From: Shinella zoogloeoides
GTDB lineage: Bacteria > Pseudomonadota > Alphaproteobacteria > Rhizobiales > Rhizobiaceae
Length of the DNA: 64,000 bases
NCBI RefSeq assembly: GCF_030733845.1
Contig: NZ_CP132311.1
Coordinates: forward strand, 1,739,501-1,803,500
Direction: 5' to 3'
The translations under genes were made by a program, and so were the position numbers. How positions within the stretch are numbered: the stretch's first letter is position 1; each line of letters opens with the position of its first letter. The notes below the pieces were generated by a model, which had not been told where the DNA came from, ran no database searches, and saw nothing but the letters and a program-made list of their open reading frames with translations. Below, in pieces: positions 10,048 to 20,418 of this stretch.

Positions 10048-11124
10048 ATGAGAACCGCCTTCCTTGCCAGCCTGCTCGCCGCTTCAGCGCTCGCCGCCTC
10101 GCCCGCAGCCGCCGCCGGCCTCACCTTTGCGGTCGTCGCACCGAAGGAAGGACCGCTTGCGATTCTCGGCCAGCAGGTGCGCGACGGCGCGCGTTTCGCG
10201 GCCGAAGCGAACGGCGACAAGGTGATGGAGATCGCGGAGGCCTGCGACGATACCGATGGCGAGCGCATCGCCACTGACATCCTCGCCGCGGATGCCGTCG
10301 CGGCCGTCGGCTTCCTGTGCACGGAAGGGCTTGCGGCCGCGCTGCCGGCGCTCGCCGAGGCCAAGGTGCCGGCGATCACGCTGTCCGTGCGTTCCGGCAT
10401 CCTCATGGAGGATGCGCTGAAGAAGCGCTGGCCGCTCTTCCGCCTCGCGCCCGGCCCGAAGGCTGAAGCCGACAAGGCGGTCGAGATCATCACCCGCGAC
10501 TGGAAGTCCGAGCCCTTCGCCCTCATCGACGACGGCACCATCCACGCCCGCGAGCTCGTCGAAACGGTCCGGCTGCGGCTGGAAGAGGTCGGCATGAAGG
10601 CTGCCTTCGTCGACACGTTCCGCCCGGCGCAGGAACAGCAGCTCACGCTCGTGCGGCGCCTTGCCAAGACCGGCGTGACGCATGTCTTCGTCGGCGGCGA
10701 CCGGACGGATGTCGCGGTGATCGCCCGCGATGCGAAAGCAGAGAAGACGCCGCTCGCCCTTCTCGGCGGCGAGGCCCTGCTCGGCGCCGATCCGCTCGTG
10801 CCGATGACGGAGGGCGTGGAGGCCATTGCCTTGCCCGACTACGGCACGCTGCCCGAGGGCCGGCCGCTCGCGGCGTCGATGCTGGAAAAGGATATCGTCG
10901 CGGAAGGCTATGTCCTGCCGGCCCATGCCGCCGTGACGGCGCTCGCGACGGCGGCGGCGGCAGGCGGCGACCTCATGGAAAAGCTTGCCGCCGGCAGCTT
11001 TGCGACGGCAGTCGGCACCGTGGCGTTCGGCGCGGATCATGAGATGCGTGAAAATCCCTATGACCTGCTCGTCTGGCGCGCGGGCGCCTTCGTGCCGGCC
11101 GAAACTGCCCCGGAAAGCGAATAG
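10048..11124 (+). CDS. periplasmic substrate-binding protein, Leu/Ile/Val (Peripla_BP_6) type
   Basis: A 358-residue secreted protein with a cleavable signal peptide (about 1-23, ending SPAAAA). The mature part resembles the branched-chain amino-acid ABC binding-protein fold (FAVVAPKEGPLAILGQQVRDGA). No permease or ATPase gene is nearby, so the ligand and partner are unknown. The start is not certain: the frame is open from 9904, but the signal peptide begins at the ATG at 10048. The next gene starts immediately after the stop, which suggests one transcript. Confidence 0.8.
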   Translation: MRTAFLASLLAASALAASPAAAAGLTFAVVAPKEGPLAILGQQVRDGARFAAEANGDKVMEIAEACDDTDGERIATDILAADAVAAVGFLCTEGLAAALPALAEAKVPAITLSVRSGILMEDALKKRWPLFRLAPGPKAEADKAVEIITRDWKSEPFALIDDGTIHARELVETVRLRLEEVGMKAAFVDTFRPAQEQQLTLVRRLAKTGVTHVFVGGDRTDVAVIARDAKAEKTPLALLGGEALLGADPLVPMTEGVEAIALPDYGTLPEGRPLAASMLEKDIVAEGYVLPAHAAVTALATAAAAGGDLMEKLAAGSFATAVGTVAFGADHEMRENPYDLLVWRAGAFVPAETAPESE

Positions 11125-12126
11125 ATGAAGCCCGGTCCGAGGAACCTCATTACCGATGTCGCCGGCCTCACGGTCGGCAACGCGACGGACCATCGCCTGC
11201 GCTCCGGCGTCACAGTCGTTCTGTGCGAGGAGCCGGCGACGGCGGCCGTGCAGGTGCTCGGCGGCGCGCCGGGCACGCGGGAGACGGACCTGCTGGAGCC
11301 GCACAACACGGTGCAGACCGTCGATGCGCTGGTTCTGTCCGGCGGCTCGGCCTTCGGCCTCGATGCGGCCTCCGGCGTGCAGGCGGGCCTGCGCGAGGCG
11401 GGGCGCGGCTTTGCCGTCGGCCCCTTTCGCGTGCCGATCGTGCCCGCCGCCATCCTCTTCGACCTGATGAATGGCGGCGACAAGGACTGGGGCCGCTACC
11501 CGCCCTATCGCGAACTCGGCTACGCCGCGCTGGCCGATGCGGGCACGGATTTCGAAACCGGCAGCACCGGAGCCGGCACCGGAGCGCTGACGGCCACATT
11601 CAAGGGCGGCCTCGGCTCGGCCTCCAGCATTCTCGATTGCGGCTTCACGGTCGGCGCCCTTGTCGCGGTCAATGCGCTCGGCTCCGCAACGGTCGGTGAC
11701 AGCAGGCATTTCTGGGCCGCGTCTTTCGAGGAAGGTAGCGAGTTCGGCGGGCTCGGCCTGCCCGCGCCCTTCCCGGCCGACGCCCGGACGCCGCGCACGA
11801 AAATGTCACGCCGCCCCACCGGCACGGAAAACACCACGATCGCCGTCATCGCCACCGATGCGGCGCTCACCAAGGCAGAGGCCAAGCGCCTCGCCATCGC
11901 CGCCCATGACGGCTTCGCCCGCGCGCTCTGGCCGGCGCATACGCCGCTCGACGGCGACCTCGTCTTCGCGCTCGCGACCGGGAAAAGCGGACGCTCGCCC
12001 GCGCCGGAAGATTTCATCGAGCTTTGTGCGGCGGCGGCTTCCACCATGGCCCGCGCCATCGCCCGCGGCGTGCATGATGCGAGGTCCCTGACCGGAGACG
12101 TCATGCCGAGCTGGGCAGGGCGGTAA
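11125..12126 (+). CDS. P1 family (S58) aminopeptidase
   Basis: A 333-residue member of the DmpA/BapA-type peptidase family, which are N-terminal-nucleophile enzymes. The probable autocleavage site is N236-T237 in GTENTTIAVIATDA, leaving a Thr nucleophile. Conserved glycine-rich stretches (LSGGSAFGLDAASG, GSTGAGTGAL) are present. Family members hydrolyse D- or beta-amino-acid peptides or are uncharacterised. The gene abuts the binding-protein stop with no gap, so a peptide or amino-acid scavenging role is plausible but only inferred. Confidence 0.9.
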   Translation: MKPGPRNLITDVAGLTVGNATDHRLRSGVTVVLCEEPATAAVQVLGGAPGTRETDLLEPHNTVQTVDALVLSGGSAFGLDAASGVQAGLREAGRGFAVGPFRVPIVPAAILFDLMNGGDKDWGRYPPYRELGYAALADAGTDFETGSTGAGTGALTATFKGGLGSASSILDCGFTVGALVAVNALGSATVGDSRHFWAASFEEGSEFGGLGLPAPFPADARTPRTKMSRRPTGTENTTIAVIATDAALTKAEAKRLAIAAHDGFARALWPAHTPLDGDLVFALATGKSGRSPAPEDFIELCAAAASTMARAIARGVHDARSLTGDVMPSWAGR

Positions 12127-12192
12127 TTCGCCCGTTGTTCCGCCCTGCCGGGAATGATATGGCCACGCCAAAATTCTTGCCAGGAGCCTGAC

Positions 12193-12870
12193 ATGACCCT
12201 CCCCATCCGGATCGCGCCGTCCATTCTTGCGGCCGACTATGCGAAACTCGGCCAGGAAGTGCGCGACGTCGTCGCGGCCGGCGCGGACTGGATCCATCTC
12301 GACATCATGGACGGTCATTTCGTGCCGAACATCTCCTTCGGGCCAGACGTCATCAAGGCGCTACGCCCGCATACCGATGCCTTCTTCGACTGCCACCTGA
12401 TGATCGCGCCGGCCGATCCCTATCTCGAAGCCTTTGCCAAGGCCGGCTGCGACAGCATCACCGTGCATGCCGAGGCAGGCCCGCATCTCGACCGTTCGCT
12501 GCAGGCCATCAAGGCGCTCGGCAAGCGCGCCGGCGTGTCGATCAATCCGGCAACCTCGGAAAGCGTGCTCGAATATCTCCTCGACAAGATCGACCTCATC
12601 CTCGTCATGACGGTAAACCCCGGCTTCGGCGGCCAGAAGTTCATTCCGGCGATGGAGGAGAAGATCCGCCGCGTGCGCGCCCTCGTCGGCGACCGGCCGA
12701 TCGATATCCAGGTGGACGGCGGCATCACCGTCGATACGATCGCCCTCCCCGCTGCGGCCGGCGCCAACGCCTTCGTCGCGGGGTCGGCCATCTTCGGCGG
12801 CGGCCATGTTGACGCCTATCGCAAAACCATCGACACTCTGCGCAGCAATGCGGAGGGAGCGCGGGCGTGA
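12193..12870 (+). CDS. rpe: ribulose-phosphate 3-epimerase
   Basis: A 225-residue TIM-barrel epimerase converting ribulose 5-phosphate to xylulose 5-phosphate in the pentose phosphate pathway. Signature stretches are [47 protein letters not shown] and VDGGI. The ATG at 12193 has CAGGAG a few bases upstream. Its stop overlaps the GTG start of the next gene (GTGA). Confidence 0.96.
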   Translation: MTLPIRIAPSILAADYAKLGQEVRDVVAAGADWIHLDIMDGHFVPNISFGPDVIKALRPHTDAFFDCHLMIAPADPYLEAFAKAGCDSITVHAEAGPHLDRSLQAIKALGKRAGVSINPATSESVLEYLLDKIDLILVMTVNPGFGGQKFIPAMEEKIRRVRALVGDRPIDIQVDGGITVDTIALPAAAGANAFVAGSAIFGGGHVDAYRKTIDTLRSNAEGARA

Positions 12871-13601
12871 GCATCTTGCGAAGAGCGGCAATCGCCCTTG
12901 CGGCGTCCCTGCTATCAACGGCAGGCGCATCGGCGGGCGATTTCTCGACCTTCCAGTCCCTCGGATTCTCGCCCGACGGCAAGATCTACGCTTTCGAGGA
13001 ATTCGGCATCCAGGACGGCTCGGGCTTCCCCTATTCCAACGTCTATTTCATCGACACGCAGAAGGACGCCTATCTCGCCGGCACACCGATCCGCGTGCGC
13101 ATAGACAGCGAAGAGGCTGACATCGCCAAGGCGCGGGCGGATAGCCGCTACAAGGCGAAGGCGCTGATCGATCAGCACAAGGTGCTCTCCAATACCGGCG
13201 TGCTCGCCGCCTTCAACCCGATGGGCGAAGGGAACGTGGACCCCAGGCGCATCGAATATGTTCCGCATGCGATCGAGCCGGTGCCGGGCGGCAGCTACGC
13301 GCTGACGCTCGACGAAATCGCGCTGGACCTGCCGGACATGTGCCGGGACATCGCCCCGGACGGCGGCAAGGGTTTTCGCCTGAAGCTCGTCAGGCGCGAC
13401 GGCCAAGCAACCGACAAGGTGCTGCACGAGGACACGCGCGTGCCGGAAAGCCGCAACTGCCCGATCTCCTATCAGATTTCGGGCGCCGTCGCCTTCCATC
13501 CGTCCGGCGCCGATCCTGTTCATGTCGCGCTCGTGCTGGTGCGTAGCTTCGGCTTCGAGGGTGCCGACGGTCGCTGGATCGCCGTGCCCTTCCGGCCTTG
13601 A
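12867..13601 (+). CDS. secreted DUF2259 protein
   Basis: A 244-residue protein with a signal peptide (about 1-23) and the DUF2259 pattern ([23 protein letters not shown] near the N-terminus, and a conserved C-terminal half). Two Cys (in DMCRD and RNCPI) could form a periplasmic disulfide. Function unknown. Translation is probably coupled to rpe through the GTGA overlap, and the following membrane-protein gene overlaps this stop in turn. Confidence 0.85.
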   Translation: MSILRRAAIALAASLLSTAGASAGDFSTFQSLGFSPDGKIYAFEEFGIQDGSGFPYSNVYFIDTQKDAYLAGTPIRVRIDSEEADIAKARADSRYKAKALIDQHKVLSNTGVLAAFNPMGEGNVDPRRIEYVPHAIEPVPGGSYALTLDEIALDLPDMCRDIAPDGGKGFRLKLVRRDGQATDKVLHEDTRVPESRNCPISYQISGAVAFHPSGADPVHVALVLVRSFGFEGADGRWIAVPFRP

Positions 13602-14128
13602 ACAGGGCCATCGCAGCAGCGCAAGGCAACGGGGCCTTTCGTGACGGGCCCGCACCGATCGTCCCGCACCTGCCGCTCCTCCTTGGCGGCGCGGCCGCCT
13701 GGGGCCTGCTCATGGCGGCCTGCGCCTTCTTCTCGCTCGTGATGCAGGGCCGCTGGCAATCCTTCCATCTGGAAAAGATCCTCGTCATCTATTTTGCCGG
13801 CGGGTTTCTCGCCTGGCTCTGCGTTCTGCCGATCGCGCGCCTGCTCTCGCGCCGCCGCAGCGCCGAGGCGCGCTTTGCCGCCCATTTCGCGCTGTTGAGC
13901 CTCGGCACGGTCGCCATGACGGCCTTCGTCTTCGCCATGGACTACCGGCTGTTCTATGCGCAGTGGCACCAGCCGTTCGGCACGCGTACCTGGTTCCTGC
14001 AGTTCCTCTTCACCTCGGCCGGCGCCACCTACCAGTTCCTCGTCATGGGCCTCGGGCTCTACCTGCCGGTCGGCCTGCCGGTGCTTGCCGGGGCCAGCCT
14101 GTGGCTGTCGCGGCCCATGATGCGTTGA
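13598..14128 (+). CDS. small integral membrane protein, unknown function
   Basis: A 176-residue protein with about four predicted transmembrane segments (about 26-48, 62-83, 93-114, 140-168). It starts with TTG overlapping the preceding stop (TTGA). No family was recognised. The unbroken overlaps rpe, DUF2259, this gene suggest co-expression. Confidence 0.65.
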   Translation: MNRAIAAAQGNGAFRDGPAPIVPHLPLLLGGAAAWGLLMAACAFFSLVMQGRWQSFHLEKILVIYFAGGFLAWLCVLPIARLLSRRRSAEARFAAHFALLSLGTVAMTAFVFAMDYRLFYAQWHQPFGTRTWFLQFLFTSAGATYQFLVMGLGLYLPVGLPVLAGASLWLSRPMMR

Positions 14129-14191
14129 GCTTGCCGGCCATCTTTGCTAAAGCGGCGGCAATTCCCACCTCCCAGAGAAAGTCTAGAGCCG

Positions 14192-15499
14192 ATGATCCCT
14201 CGCTATTCCCGACCGGACATGGTCGCGATCTGGTCGCCTGAAACGAAGTTCCGCATCTGGTTCGAGATCGAGGCGCATGCCTGCGACGCGCTGGCGGATC
14301 TCGGCGTCATCCCGAAATCGGCCGCCGAGACGATCTGGGAAAAGGGCGGCAAGGCCGAGTTCGACGTCGCCCGCATCGACGAGATCGAAGCCGTCACCAA
14401 GCACGACGTCATCGCCTTCCTGACGCATCTTGCCGAATTCGTCGGCCCGGACAGCCGCTTCGTGCACCAGGGCATGACCTCGTCGGACGTGCTCGACACG
14501 ACCTTCAACATCCAGCTCGTGCGCGCCGCCGATATTCTCCTCGCCGGCATGGACCGCGTGCTGGCTGCGCTCAAGGCCCGCGCCTTCGAGCATAAGGACA
14601 CCATCCGCATCGGCCGCAGCCACGGCATCCATGCCGAGCCGACGACGATGGGCCTGACGCTCGCCCGCTTCTACGCCGAGATGGACCGGGGCCGCGCCCG
14701 CCTCGTGGCCGCCCGCGCGGAAATCGCCACCGGTGCGATCTCCGGCGCCGTCGGCACCTTCGCCAATATCGACCCGCGCGTGGAAGAGCATGTCTGCGCC
14801 AAGCTCGGCCTCGTACCCGAGCCCGTCTCCACGCAGGTCATCCCGCGCGACCGCCATGCGATGTTCTTCGCGACCCTCGGCGTCATCGCCTCGTCCATCG
14901 AGAACGTCGCGATCGAAATCCGCCATATGCAGCGCACGGAAGTCCTGGAAGCGGAAGAGTTCTTCTCGCCCGGCCAGAAGGGCTCCTCCGCCATGCCGCA
15001 CAAGCGCAACCCGGTGCTGACGGAGAACCTGACCGGCCTTGCCCGCCTCGTGCGCATGGCCGTCACGCCCGCCATGGAGAACGTGGCGCTCTGGCACGAG
15101 CGCGACATTTCCCATTCCAGCGTCGAGCGCGGCATCGGCCCGGACACGACGATCACCCTCGACTTCGCACTGAACCGCCTTGCCGGCGTCATCGAGAAGC
15201 TGGTGATCTATCCGGAGAACATGCTGAAGAATATGAACAAGTTCCGCGGACTTGTTCACTCGCAGCGCGTCCTGCTTGCTCTTACGCAAGCCGGCGTGTC
15301 GCGCGAGGATGCCTACCGCCTCGTGCAGCGCAATGCCATGAAGGTCTGGGAACAGGGCAAGGACTTCCTGGAAGAGCTGCTGGCGGACGGCGAAGTGCGC
15401 GCTGCCCTTTCCGAAGAGCAGATCCGCGAAAAGTTCGACCTCGGCTATCACACCAAGCACGTCGATACGATCTTCCGCCGCGTCTTCGGCACCGTCTGA
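14192..15499 (+). CDS. purB: adenylosuccinate lyase
   Basis: A 435-residue member of the fumarase/aspartase superfamily, catalysing two steps of purine synthesis (SAICAR to AICAR, adenylosuccinate to AMP). It has TSSDVLDT, GRSHGIHAEPTTMG and the signature loop GQKGSSAMPHKRNP. The ATG at 14192 gives the usual N-terminus (MIPRYSRPDM). It is the first of the purine genes spread over 14-27 kb, and the others lie downstream on the same strand. Confidence 0.97.
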   Translation: MIPRYSRPDMVAIWSPETKFRIWFEIEAHACDALADLGVIPKSAAETIWEKGGKAEFDVARIDEIEAVTKHDVIAFLTHLAEFVGPDSRFVHQGMTSSDVLDTTFNIQLVRAADILLAGMDRVLAALKARAFEHKDTIRIGRSHGIHAEPTTMGLTLARFYAEMDRGRARLVAARAEIATGAISGAVGTFANIDPRVEEHVCAKLGLVPEPVSTQVIPRDRHAMFFATLGVIASSIENVAIEIRHMQRTEVLEAEEFFSPGQKGSSAMPHKRNPVLTENLTGLARLVRMAVTPAMENVALWHERDISHSSVERGIGPDTTITLDFALNRLAGVIEKLVIYPENMLKNMNKFRGLVHSQRVLLALTQAGVSREDAYRLVQRNAMKVWEQGKDFLEELLADGEVRAALSEEQIREKFDLGYHTKHVDTIFRRVFGTV

Positions 15500-15607
15500 C
15501 GCAAGACCGGAAATCAAAGGCGGCGATGGCGCCAATGGCGCCATCGCTCCCCTCTGGCGGGCGGTCTTGCACTCTCCTCCTGGCGCGGCACCGCCCGCGG
15601 AACTTGG

Positions 15608-16411
15608 CTATCGCGCTTCGTCGACGACGATCTTGCGATAGAGATGCCAGGTGGCATGGCCGAGGATCGGCATGATCACGGCAAGGCCGACGAAGATCGG
15701 GATCGTGCCGACGATGAGCAGGGCCGCGACGATGAGGCCCCAGCAGGCGATCGGCACCGGATTGACCAGCGTGGCGCGCAACGACGTTTCGATGGCGGCA
15801 ACGGCCCCGACATCCCGGTCGAGCATCATCGGAAAGGCGATGACGGTCGTCGCCAGCACGACGAGGGCGAAGCAGAAGCCGATGGCATTGCCCGCCAGCA
15901 TCAGCAGGAGCCCTTCCTCCGAACCGAAGACCGAAGCGAGGAAAAGCGCCATCGACTGCGGCGGTTCCGGTCCGAAGAGGCTGGTGTAGAGCATCTGCGC
16001 GAAGACGAGCCATGCCACGAACAGCACCATCAGCATGGCGCCGACGGCGAGGATTGAGGGCAGTGCGGGCGAGTGGCGCACTTCCAGCGCGTGACGCCAG
16101 GACGTATCCATGCCGCGCTCGCGCCGGCGGCTGATTTCATAGAGGCCGAGCGCGAAGAACGGGCCCAGCAGCGCGAAACCCGCAATCAGCGGAAAGATCA
16201 GCGGCAGCATGTTGGCGCCGGAACTCCAAGTGACGAGCACCGCCCCGCAGATCGGATAGATCAGGCTCAGGAAGACGTAATGGGACGGTTTCGCACGAAA
16301 ATCGTCGAAGCCGCGCGCGAGCGCATCCCAGACATCGGACATCCCGATCCGTCGGATCGCCGGATGGGCCACCATGTCATTGGGGCCTGCCATTACATGA
16401 AACGTCGCCAT
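15608..16411 (-). CDS. DUF2189 integral membrane protein
   Basis: A 267-residue protein with about six transmembrane helices after a short cytoplasmic lead (VWDALARGFDDFRAKPSHYVFLSLIYP), the DUF2189 pattern. Function unknown. The start at 16411 has AAGGAGGAAG upstream. It is convergent with purB and divergent from the alpha/beta hydrolase gene. Confidence 0.88.
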   Translation of the reverse strand: MATFHVMAGPNDMVAHPAIRRIGMSDVWDALARGFDDFRAKPSHYVFLSLIYPICGAVLVTWSSGANMLPLIFPLIAGFALLGPFFALGLYEISRRRERGMDTSWRHALEVRHSPALPSILAVGAMLMVLFVAWLVFAQMLYTSLFGPEPPQSMALFLASVFGSEEGLLLMLAGNAIGFCFALVVLATTVIAFPMMLDRDVGAVAAIETSLRATLVNPVPIACWGLIVAALLIVGTIPIFVGLAVIMPILGHATWHLYRKIVVDEAR

Positions 16412-16578
16412 GATGCTTCCTCCTTGCCGGCTTGGAACCGTCACGGCAGCGCGTGGAGGGCAATCGTCCGCCACCACGGCAGCCCGCGATAGGCATTGAG
16501 ACGCCGAAGCATACACCCGACGGGGCGATTTGTCCCGCCCTCTTGACTTCAGCACTTCGTGAACGCACATGCCGCCGC

Positions 16579-17139
16579 ATGAAAGCGTCAGAAGCAGAAA
16601 TCCTCATCGTACCCGGCTACACCAATTCCGGCCCGGACCATTGGCAGAGCCGCTGGCAATCCAAGCTCGCCTCGGCCCGCCGCGTGGAACAGGCGGAATG
16701 GGCCAAGCCCGTACGGGAAGACTGGGTGCAGCGCGTGATCGAGGAGGTGGCGGCGGCAAGCAAGCCGGTCGTGCTCGTCGCCCATTCGCTCGGCGTGACG
16801 GCGGCCATCCACGCCGTCCCGCATCTCGGCAAAAAGGTCGTCGGCGCCTTCCTCGTCGCCCCGCCCGATGTCGCCAACCCGGAGATTCGCCCGAAGCACT
16901 TCATGACCTTCGGTCCCTATCCGCGCGATCCGCTGCCCTTCCCGTCCATCGTTGTCGCCAGCCGCAACGATCCGTTCGGGACCTACGAGCATGCGGACGA
17001 CGTTGCCGCCGCCTGGGGATCGCTGATGCTCGATGCCGGCGAGGCCGGGCATATCAACGCCGAATCCGGCCATGGCCCCTGGCCCGAGGGAACGATGGTG
17101 TTCGCCCAGTTCCTCGGCAAGCTCAAGGCGCCCGCCTGA
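16579..17139 (+). CDS. RBBP9/YdeN family alpha/beta hydrolase
   Basis: A 186-residue serine hydrolase. The catalytic triad is visible as Ser in LVAHSLGV, Asp in SRNDPFG and His in AGHINAESGHGPW. The N-terminal VPGYTNSGPDHWQSRW is typical of the family. Substrate unknown. The frame is open upstream to 16432, but MKASEAEIL at 16579 is the natural start. Confidence 0.9.
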   Translation: MKASEAEILIVPGYTNSGPDHWQSRWQSKLASARRVEQAEWAKPVREDWVQRVIEEVAAASKPVVLVAHSLGVTAAIHAVPHLGKKVVGAFLVAPPDVANPEIRPKHFMTFGPYPRDPLPFPSIVVASRNDPFGTYEHADDVAAAWGSLMLDAGEAGHINAESGHGPWPEGTMVFAQFLGKLKAPA

Positions 17140-17222
17140 ACATCCGGATTTCGTCATTAAGAGGAATTTCATAGAAATCCTGCACGCTACGGCTGTTGAG
17201 TTCATTGCAGGCGCCGCGTTTC

Positions 17223-19811
17223 ATGGCCAAACCACCCGGTTCGACCTCCATTGCCGTGCGAGAAGCGGGCCGCGAACCGTTCTATCGCCGCCTTTTCGCG
17301 CGCTCCGGCTTCGGCTTCGCCGCGCTTGACGCTGATGGGCGCATCGTCGATGCCAATGCCGTCTTTCTGAAATCGTTCGGCGTTTCCTCGCTTTCGCAAC
17401 TCCCCTCCTTCGAGGCCTGTGTCTCTACCAAGGATCGCCCCGTCCTCGCCGTCGCCTTGCGCGCGCGCCTGTCGGAGCAGGCTCCCTGGGAAATCCGCTT
17501 CCAGCGGCCGGACGGCGTTGAATTCTGGGTTCTCGCCTCGTTCATCGAGCCGCCGGCCCTGCCGGACGAGCGCGGCACCCCCGCTTTGATCGTACAAGCG
17601 ATCGATATCGACGAGCGCAAGCGCAACACGCTGGAACTGGCGGAGCGGGAAAGCCGCTGGAACCATGCGCTGGAATCCGCCGGCCAGGGTGTCTGGGACC
17701 ACGACTTCGCGCATGGCGACCTCTTTTACTCCCGTCAGTGGCGCACCATCCGCGGCCTGCAGCCGGACGACCCGATCGAGGCTTCGCTCGACGCGTGGAT
17801 CCAGACGGTGCATCCGGACGACCGCAGCCATGTGCTTGCCCAGATCGCGCGGCAGGAAAGCGGCGAAGCGCCGTTCAGCGTCTTCAGCTATCGCGAACGG
17901 CACAGGGACGGACACTGGGTCTGGATCGAAAGCCGCGGCGCGGTCGTGGAATATGGGCCCGACGGCAAGCCAAGCCGCATCGCCGGCACGGATACCGACA
18001 TCACCGAGCGCAAGGAGGCGGAGGAACGCCTCGCGCAGATGTCCCGCCGGCTGGAACTGGCGCTCGACGTCTCGCAAATCGGCGTCTTCGACGTCAACCT
18101 GCGCACCAGCGACGTGCGTTGGGACGACCGCATGGTGGAAATGTACGGCCTCACCGAGGAACCGGACAGCACGACATGGGAGCGGGCGCTGCATCCGGAA
18201 GACAGGCGGAAGGCCGCGGCGAAGGTCAGCGACGGCATCTTCCGTAGCCGGGACTTCGCCAACGAGTTCCGCATCATTCGCGGCGACGGCGAGATCCGCC
18301 ACATCCGCGGCCGCGCTGCTCCCTATGTCGATACGACAGGCATTCCCCATCTCGTCGGCGCGAACTGGGACGTGACCGACGACGTGCAATTGCAGGAAGA
18401 ACTGAAGCACGCCAGGGACCTTGCCGAAGCGCGCAACGACGAGCTGGAGGCAGCAAGGGCGCGCATCGAATACACCGCCCTGCACGACCACCTGACCGGC
18501 CTGCCGAACCGCCGCTATCTCGACGCGACGATCGAGGAGGCGGCGCAAACGGCGCAGCAGGCCGGCAGCCGCCTCGCCGTGCTGCATATTGATCTCGACC
18601 GCTTCAAGGAGATCAACGACACGCTGGGCCACCTTGCCGGCGACCAGATGCTGGTGCATGCCGCACGCATCCTCGGCGAGCTCAAGGGACCGTCCGATTT
18701 CGTCGCCCGCATCGGCGGCGACGAGTTCGTCTTCCTTTCCACCGGGGCCGGCGGCCGCAACCTCTCGGCCCTTGCCGAGGCGATCGTGACGGCGATGCGC
18801 AAGCCGGTCACCTTCAACGGCCATATCTGCCGCTTCGGCGCGAGCGTCGGGATCGCCAGCCAGTCGGGCGCGGCGATCGATGCCAAGCAGCTTCTCGTCA
18901 ATGCCGACCTTGCGCTCTACCGCGCCAAGAACCGCGGCCGCAGCCGGCATGAATTCTTCACCAGCGACTTCCAGGCGCAGATCATCGTCAACAAGCAGAC
19001 CGCCGACGACATTCTTTCCGGCATCGAGCAGCGCCGCTTCCTGCCCTGGTATCAGCCGCAGTTCTGCGCCCGCAGCCTCGACATGGTCGGCGTCGAGACG
19101 CTGGCGCGCTGCGATCATCCGACACGCGGCATCCTGACGCCGGATACCTTTCTCAAGATCGCCGAGGACCTCGATTGCGTGGCGATGATCGACCGGATCG
19201 TGCTGGAACGCTCGCTTGCCGACTTTGCCGGATGGCAAAAGTCCGGGCTTGGCATCGGCAAGATCTCGGCCAACATCTCCTCCAAGCGCCTGCACGATCC
19301 GGAACTCGCCCATTCGCTGCGCACGCTGGGCATCGCCCCCGGATCGCTCTCCTTCGAGCTGCTGGAATCGATATTCCTCGACGATTGCGACCGCACGGTC
19401 CTGGAAAACCTCGCCGAAATGCGCAAGCTCGGCATCGACATCGAAATCGACGATTTCGGCACTGGCCATGCCTCGATCGTCAGTCTGATGAAGCTCAGCC
19501 CGCGCCGGCTGAAGATCGACCGGCAATTGGTCAAACCCGTCAGCCGCTCGCCGGGGCAGCGCAAGCTGGTCGGCACCATCGTGGAGATCGGCCGTTCGCT
19601 GAACATCGAGGTGGTCGCCGAAGGTGTCGAGACCCCCGCCCATGTCGCCATCATGCGCGACCTCGGCTGCGACATCCTCCAGGGCTATGCACTCGCCCGC
19701 CCGATGCCGGCCGCCGCGATACCTGGTTTCATCGAGCGCCAGGAATGGCGTGCGCATGGCGGCACGGCGCGCGACCTGCAGAACGACATTCGCCGCGCCA
19801 TCAGCCGCTAG
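17223..19811 (+). CDS. PAS-GGDEF-EAL cyclic-di-GMP turnover protein
   Basis: About 862 residues: three PAS-type sensor domains (roughly 20-130, 140-270, 275-405), a GGDEF domain (intact GGDEF at 498-502) and an EAL domain. The EAL signature is ETL (625-627), keeping the metal-binding Glu. DDFGTG, KID and EGVET are intact, so phosphodiesterase activity is plausible. The RxxD inhibitory site is missing before GGDEF (GPSD there). No signal peptide or membrane segment was seen, so it is probably cytosolic. Start is uncertain: ATG 17223 was preferred over TTG 17196, and neither has a good ribosome site. Confidence 0.92.
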   Translation: MAKPPGSTSIAVREAGREPFYRRLFARSGFGFAALDADGRIVDANAVFLKSFGVSSLSQLPSFEACVSTKDRPVLAVALRARLSEQAPWEIRFQRPDGVEFWVLASFIEPPALPDERGTPALIVQAIDIDERKRNTLELAERESRWNHALESAGQGVWDHDFAHGDLFYSRQWRTIRGLQPDDPIEASLDAWIQTVHPDDRSHVLAQIARQESGEAPFSVFSYRERHRDGHWVWIESRGAVVEYGPDGKPSRIAGTDTDITERKEAEERLAQMSRRLELALDVSQIGVFDVNLRTSDVRWDDRMVEMYGLTEEPDSTTWERALHPEDRRKAAAKVSDGIFRSRDFANEFRIIRGDGEIRHIRGRAAPYVDTTGIPHLVGANWDVTDDVQLQEELKHARDLAEARNDELEAARARIEYTALHDHLTGLPNRRYLDATIEEAAQTAQQAGSRLAVLHIDLDRFKEINDTLGHLAGDQMLVHAARILGELKGPSDFVARIGGDEFVFLSTGAGGRNLSALAEAIVTAMRKPVTFNGHICRFGASVGIASQSGAAIDAKQLLVNADLALYRAKNRGRSRHEFFTSDFQAQIIVNKQTADDILSGIEQRRFLPWYQPQFCARSLDMVGVETLARCDHPTRGILTPDTFLKIAEDLDCVAMIDRIVLERSLADFAGWQKSGLGIGKISANISSKRLHDPELAHSLRTLGIAPGSLSFELLESIFLDDCDRTVLENLAEMRKLGIDIEIDDFGTGHASIVSLMKLSPRRLKIDRQLVKPVSRSPGQRKLVGTIVEIGRSLNIEVVAEGVETPAHVAIMRDLGCDILQGYALARPMPAAAIPGFIERQEWRAHGGTARDLQNDIRRAISR

Positions 19812-19815
19812 GCGC

Positions 19816-19845
19816 GAAAAAGCCGCCCGGCAGGACCGGACGGCT
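19816..19845 (-). terminator. terminator of the DUF1476 gene
   Basis: On the minus strand, a 10-bp stem with one mismatch (AGCCGTCCGG / CCGGGCGGCT) is followed by TTTTTCGCG. It lies just past the DUF1476 stop and close to the convergent PAS-GGDEF-EAL gene. Confidence 0.6.
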
Positions 19846-19871
19846 CTCGAATGTACATTGTTCGGCGTTGG

Positions 19872-20192
19872 TCAGTTGGCTTCGAGCTGCGAAATGGCGA
19901 CCGCCAGAAGCTCGATCATCTGCACGCGGATTTCGTCCTCGGTGCGGGCAACGCCGGCAGCGTCGAAATCCGTCTTGACCTTGCGCACGACGTCCTCATG
20001 GCCGACTTCCTCGAAATCGGCGGCGACGACGTCCTTGGCATATGCTTCCGCATCCGCGCCGGTCTTGCCGAGCAGGCCGGCAGCCCAAAGGCCGACCAGC
20101 TTGTTGCGGCGTGCCTCGGCCTTGAAGCGCAGCTCCTCGTCCAGCGCGAACTTGGCCTCGAAAGCCTTTTCCCGATCCTGCATGCTGCTCAT
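19872..20192 (-). CDS. DUF1476 protein, F1-ATPase zeta-type inhibitor
   Basis: A 106-residue, charged, helical protein with the DUF1476 pattern (MQDREKAFEAKFALDEELRF). In Paracoccus and relatives this family is the zeta subunit, which blocks ATP hydrolysis by F1FO-ATP synthase through its N-terminal helix. It ends before a hairpin terminator and is transcribed divergently from purC. Confidence 0.9.
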   Translation of the reverse strand: MSSMQDREKAFEAKFALDEELRFKAEARRNKLVGLWAAGLLGKTGADAEAYAKDVVAADFEEVGHEDVVRKVKTDFDAAGVARTEDEIRVQMIELLAVAISQLEAN

Positions 20193-20418
20193 GTATGGCT
20201 CCCGTAGATTCTCTTTCCCATTGGGGTTCAAAGCCCATAAATCAAAACAAGGGCAAAAGTGCAATGCGAACTTTTGTGAGCGGCAGCCTCGTGCCGGAAA
20301 GGCCGGAAATCGGGGGATCGGCAGAGACGCCGATTGTTAAACTGCGGCATTTCGTTTATGGGAGCCGGAAACGAACGACACCTGCGCGACCCAAGCGCGC
20401 CAACAAAGAGAAAAACCC

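Noticed and set aside
17202..19757. 851-codon minus-strand frame opposite the GGDEF-EAL gene
   Set aside because: The plus strand has intact catalytic motifs; this one has none.
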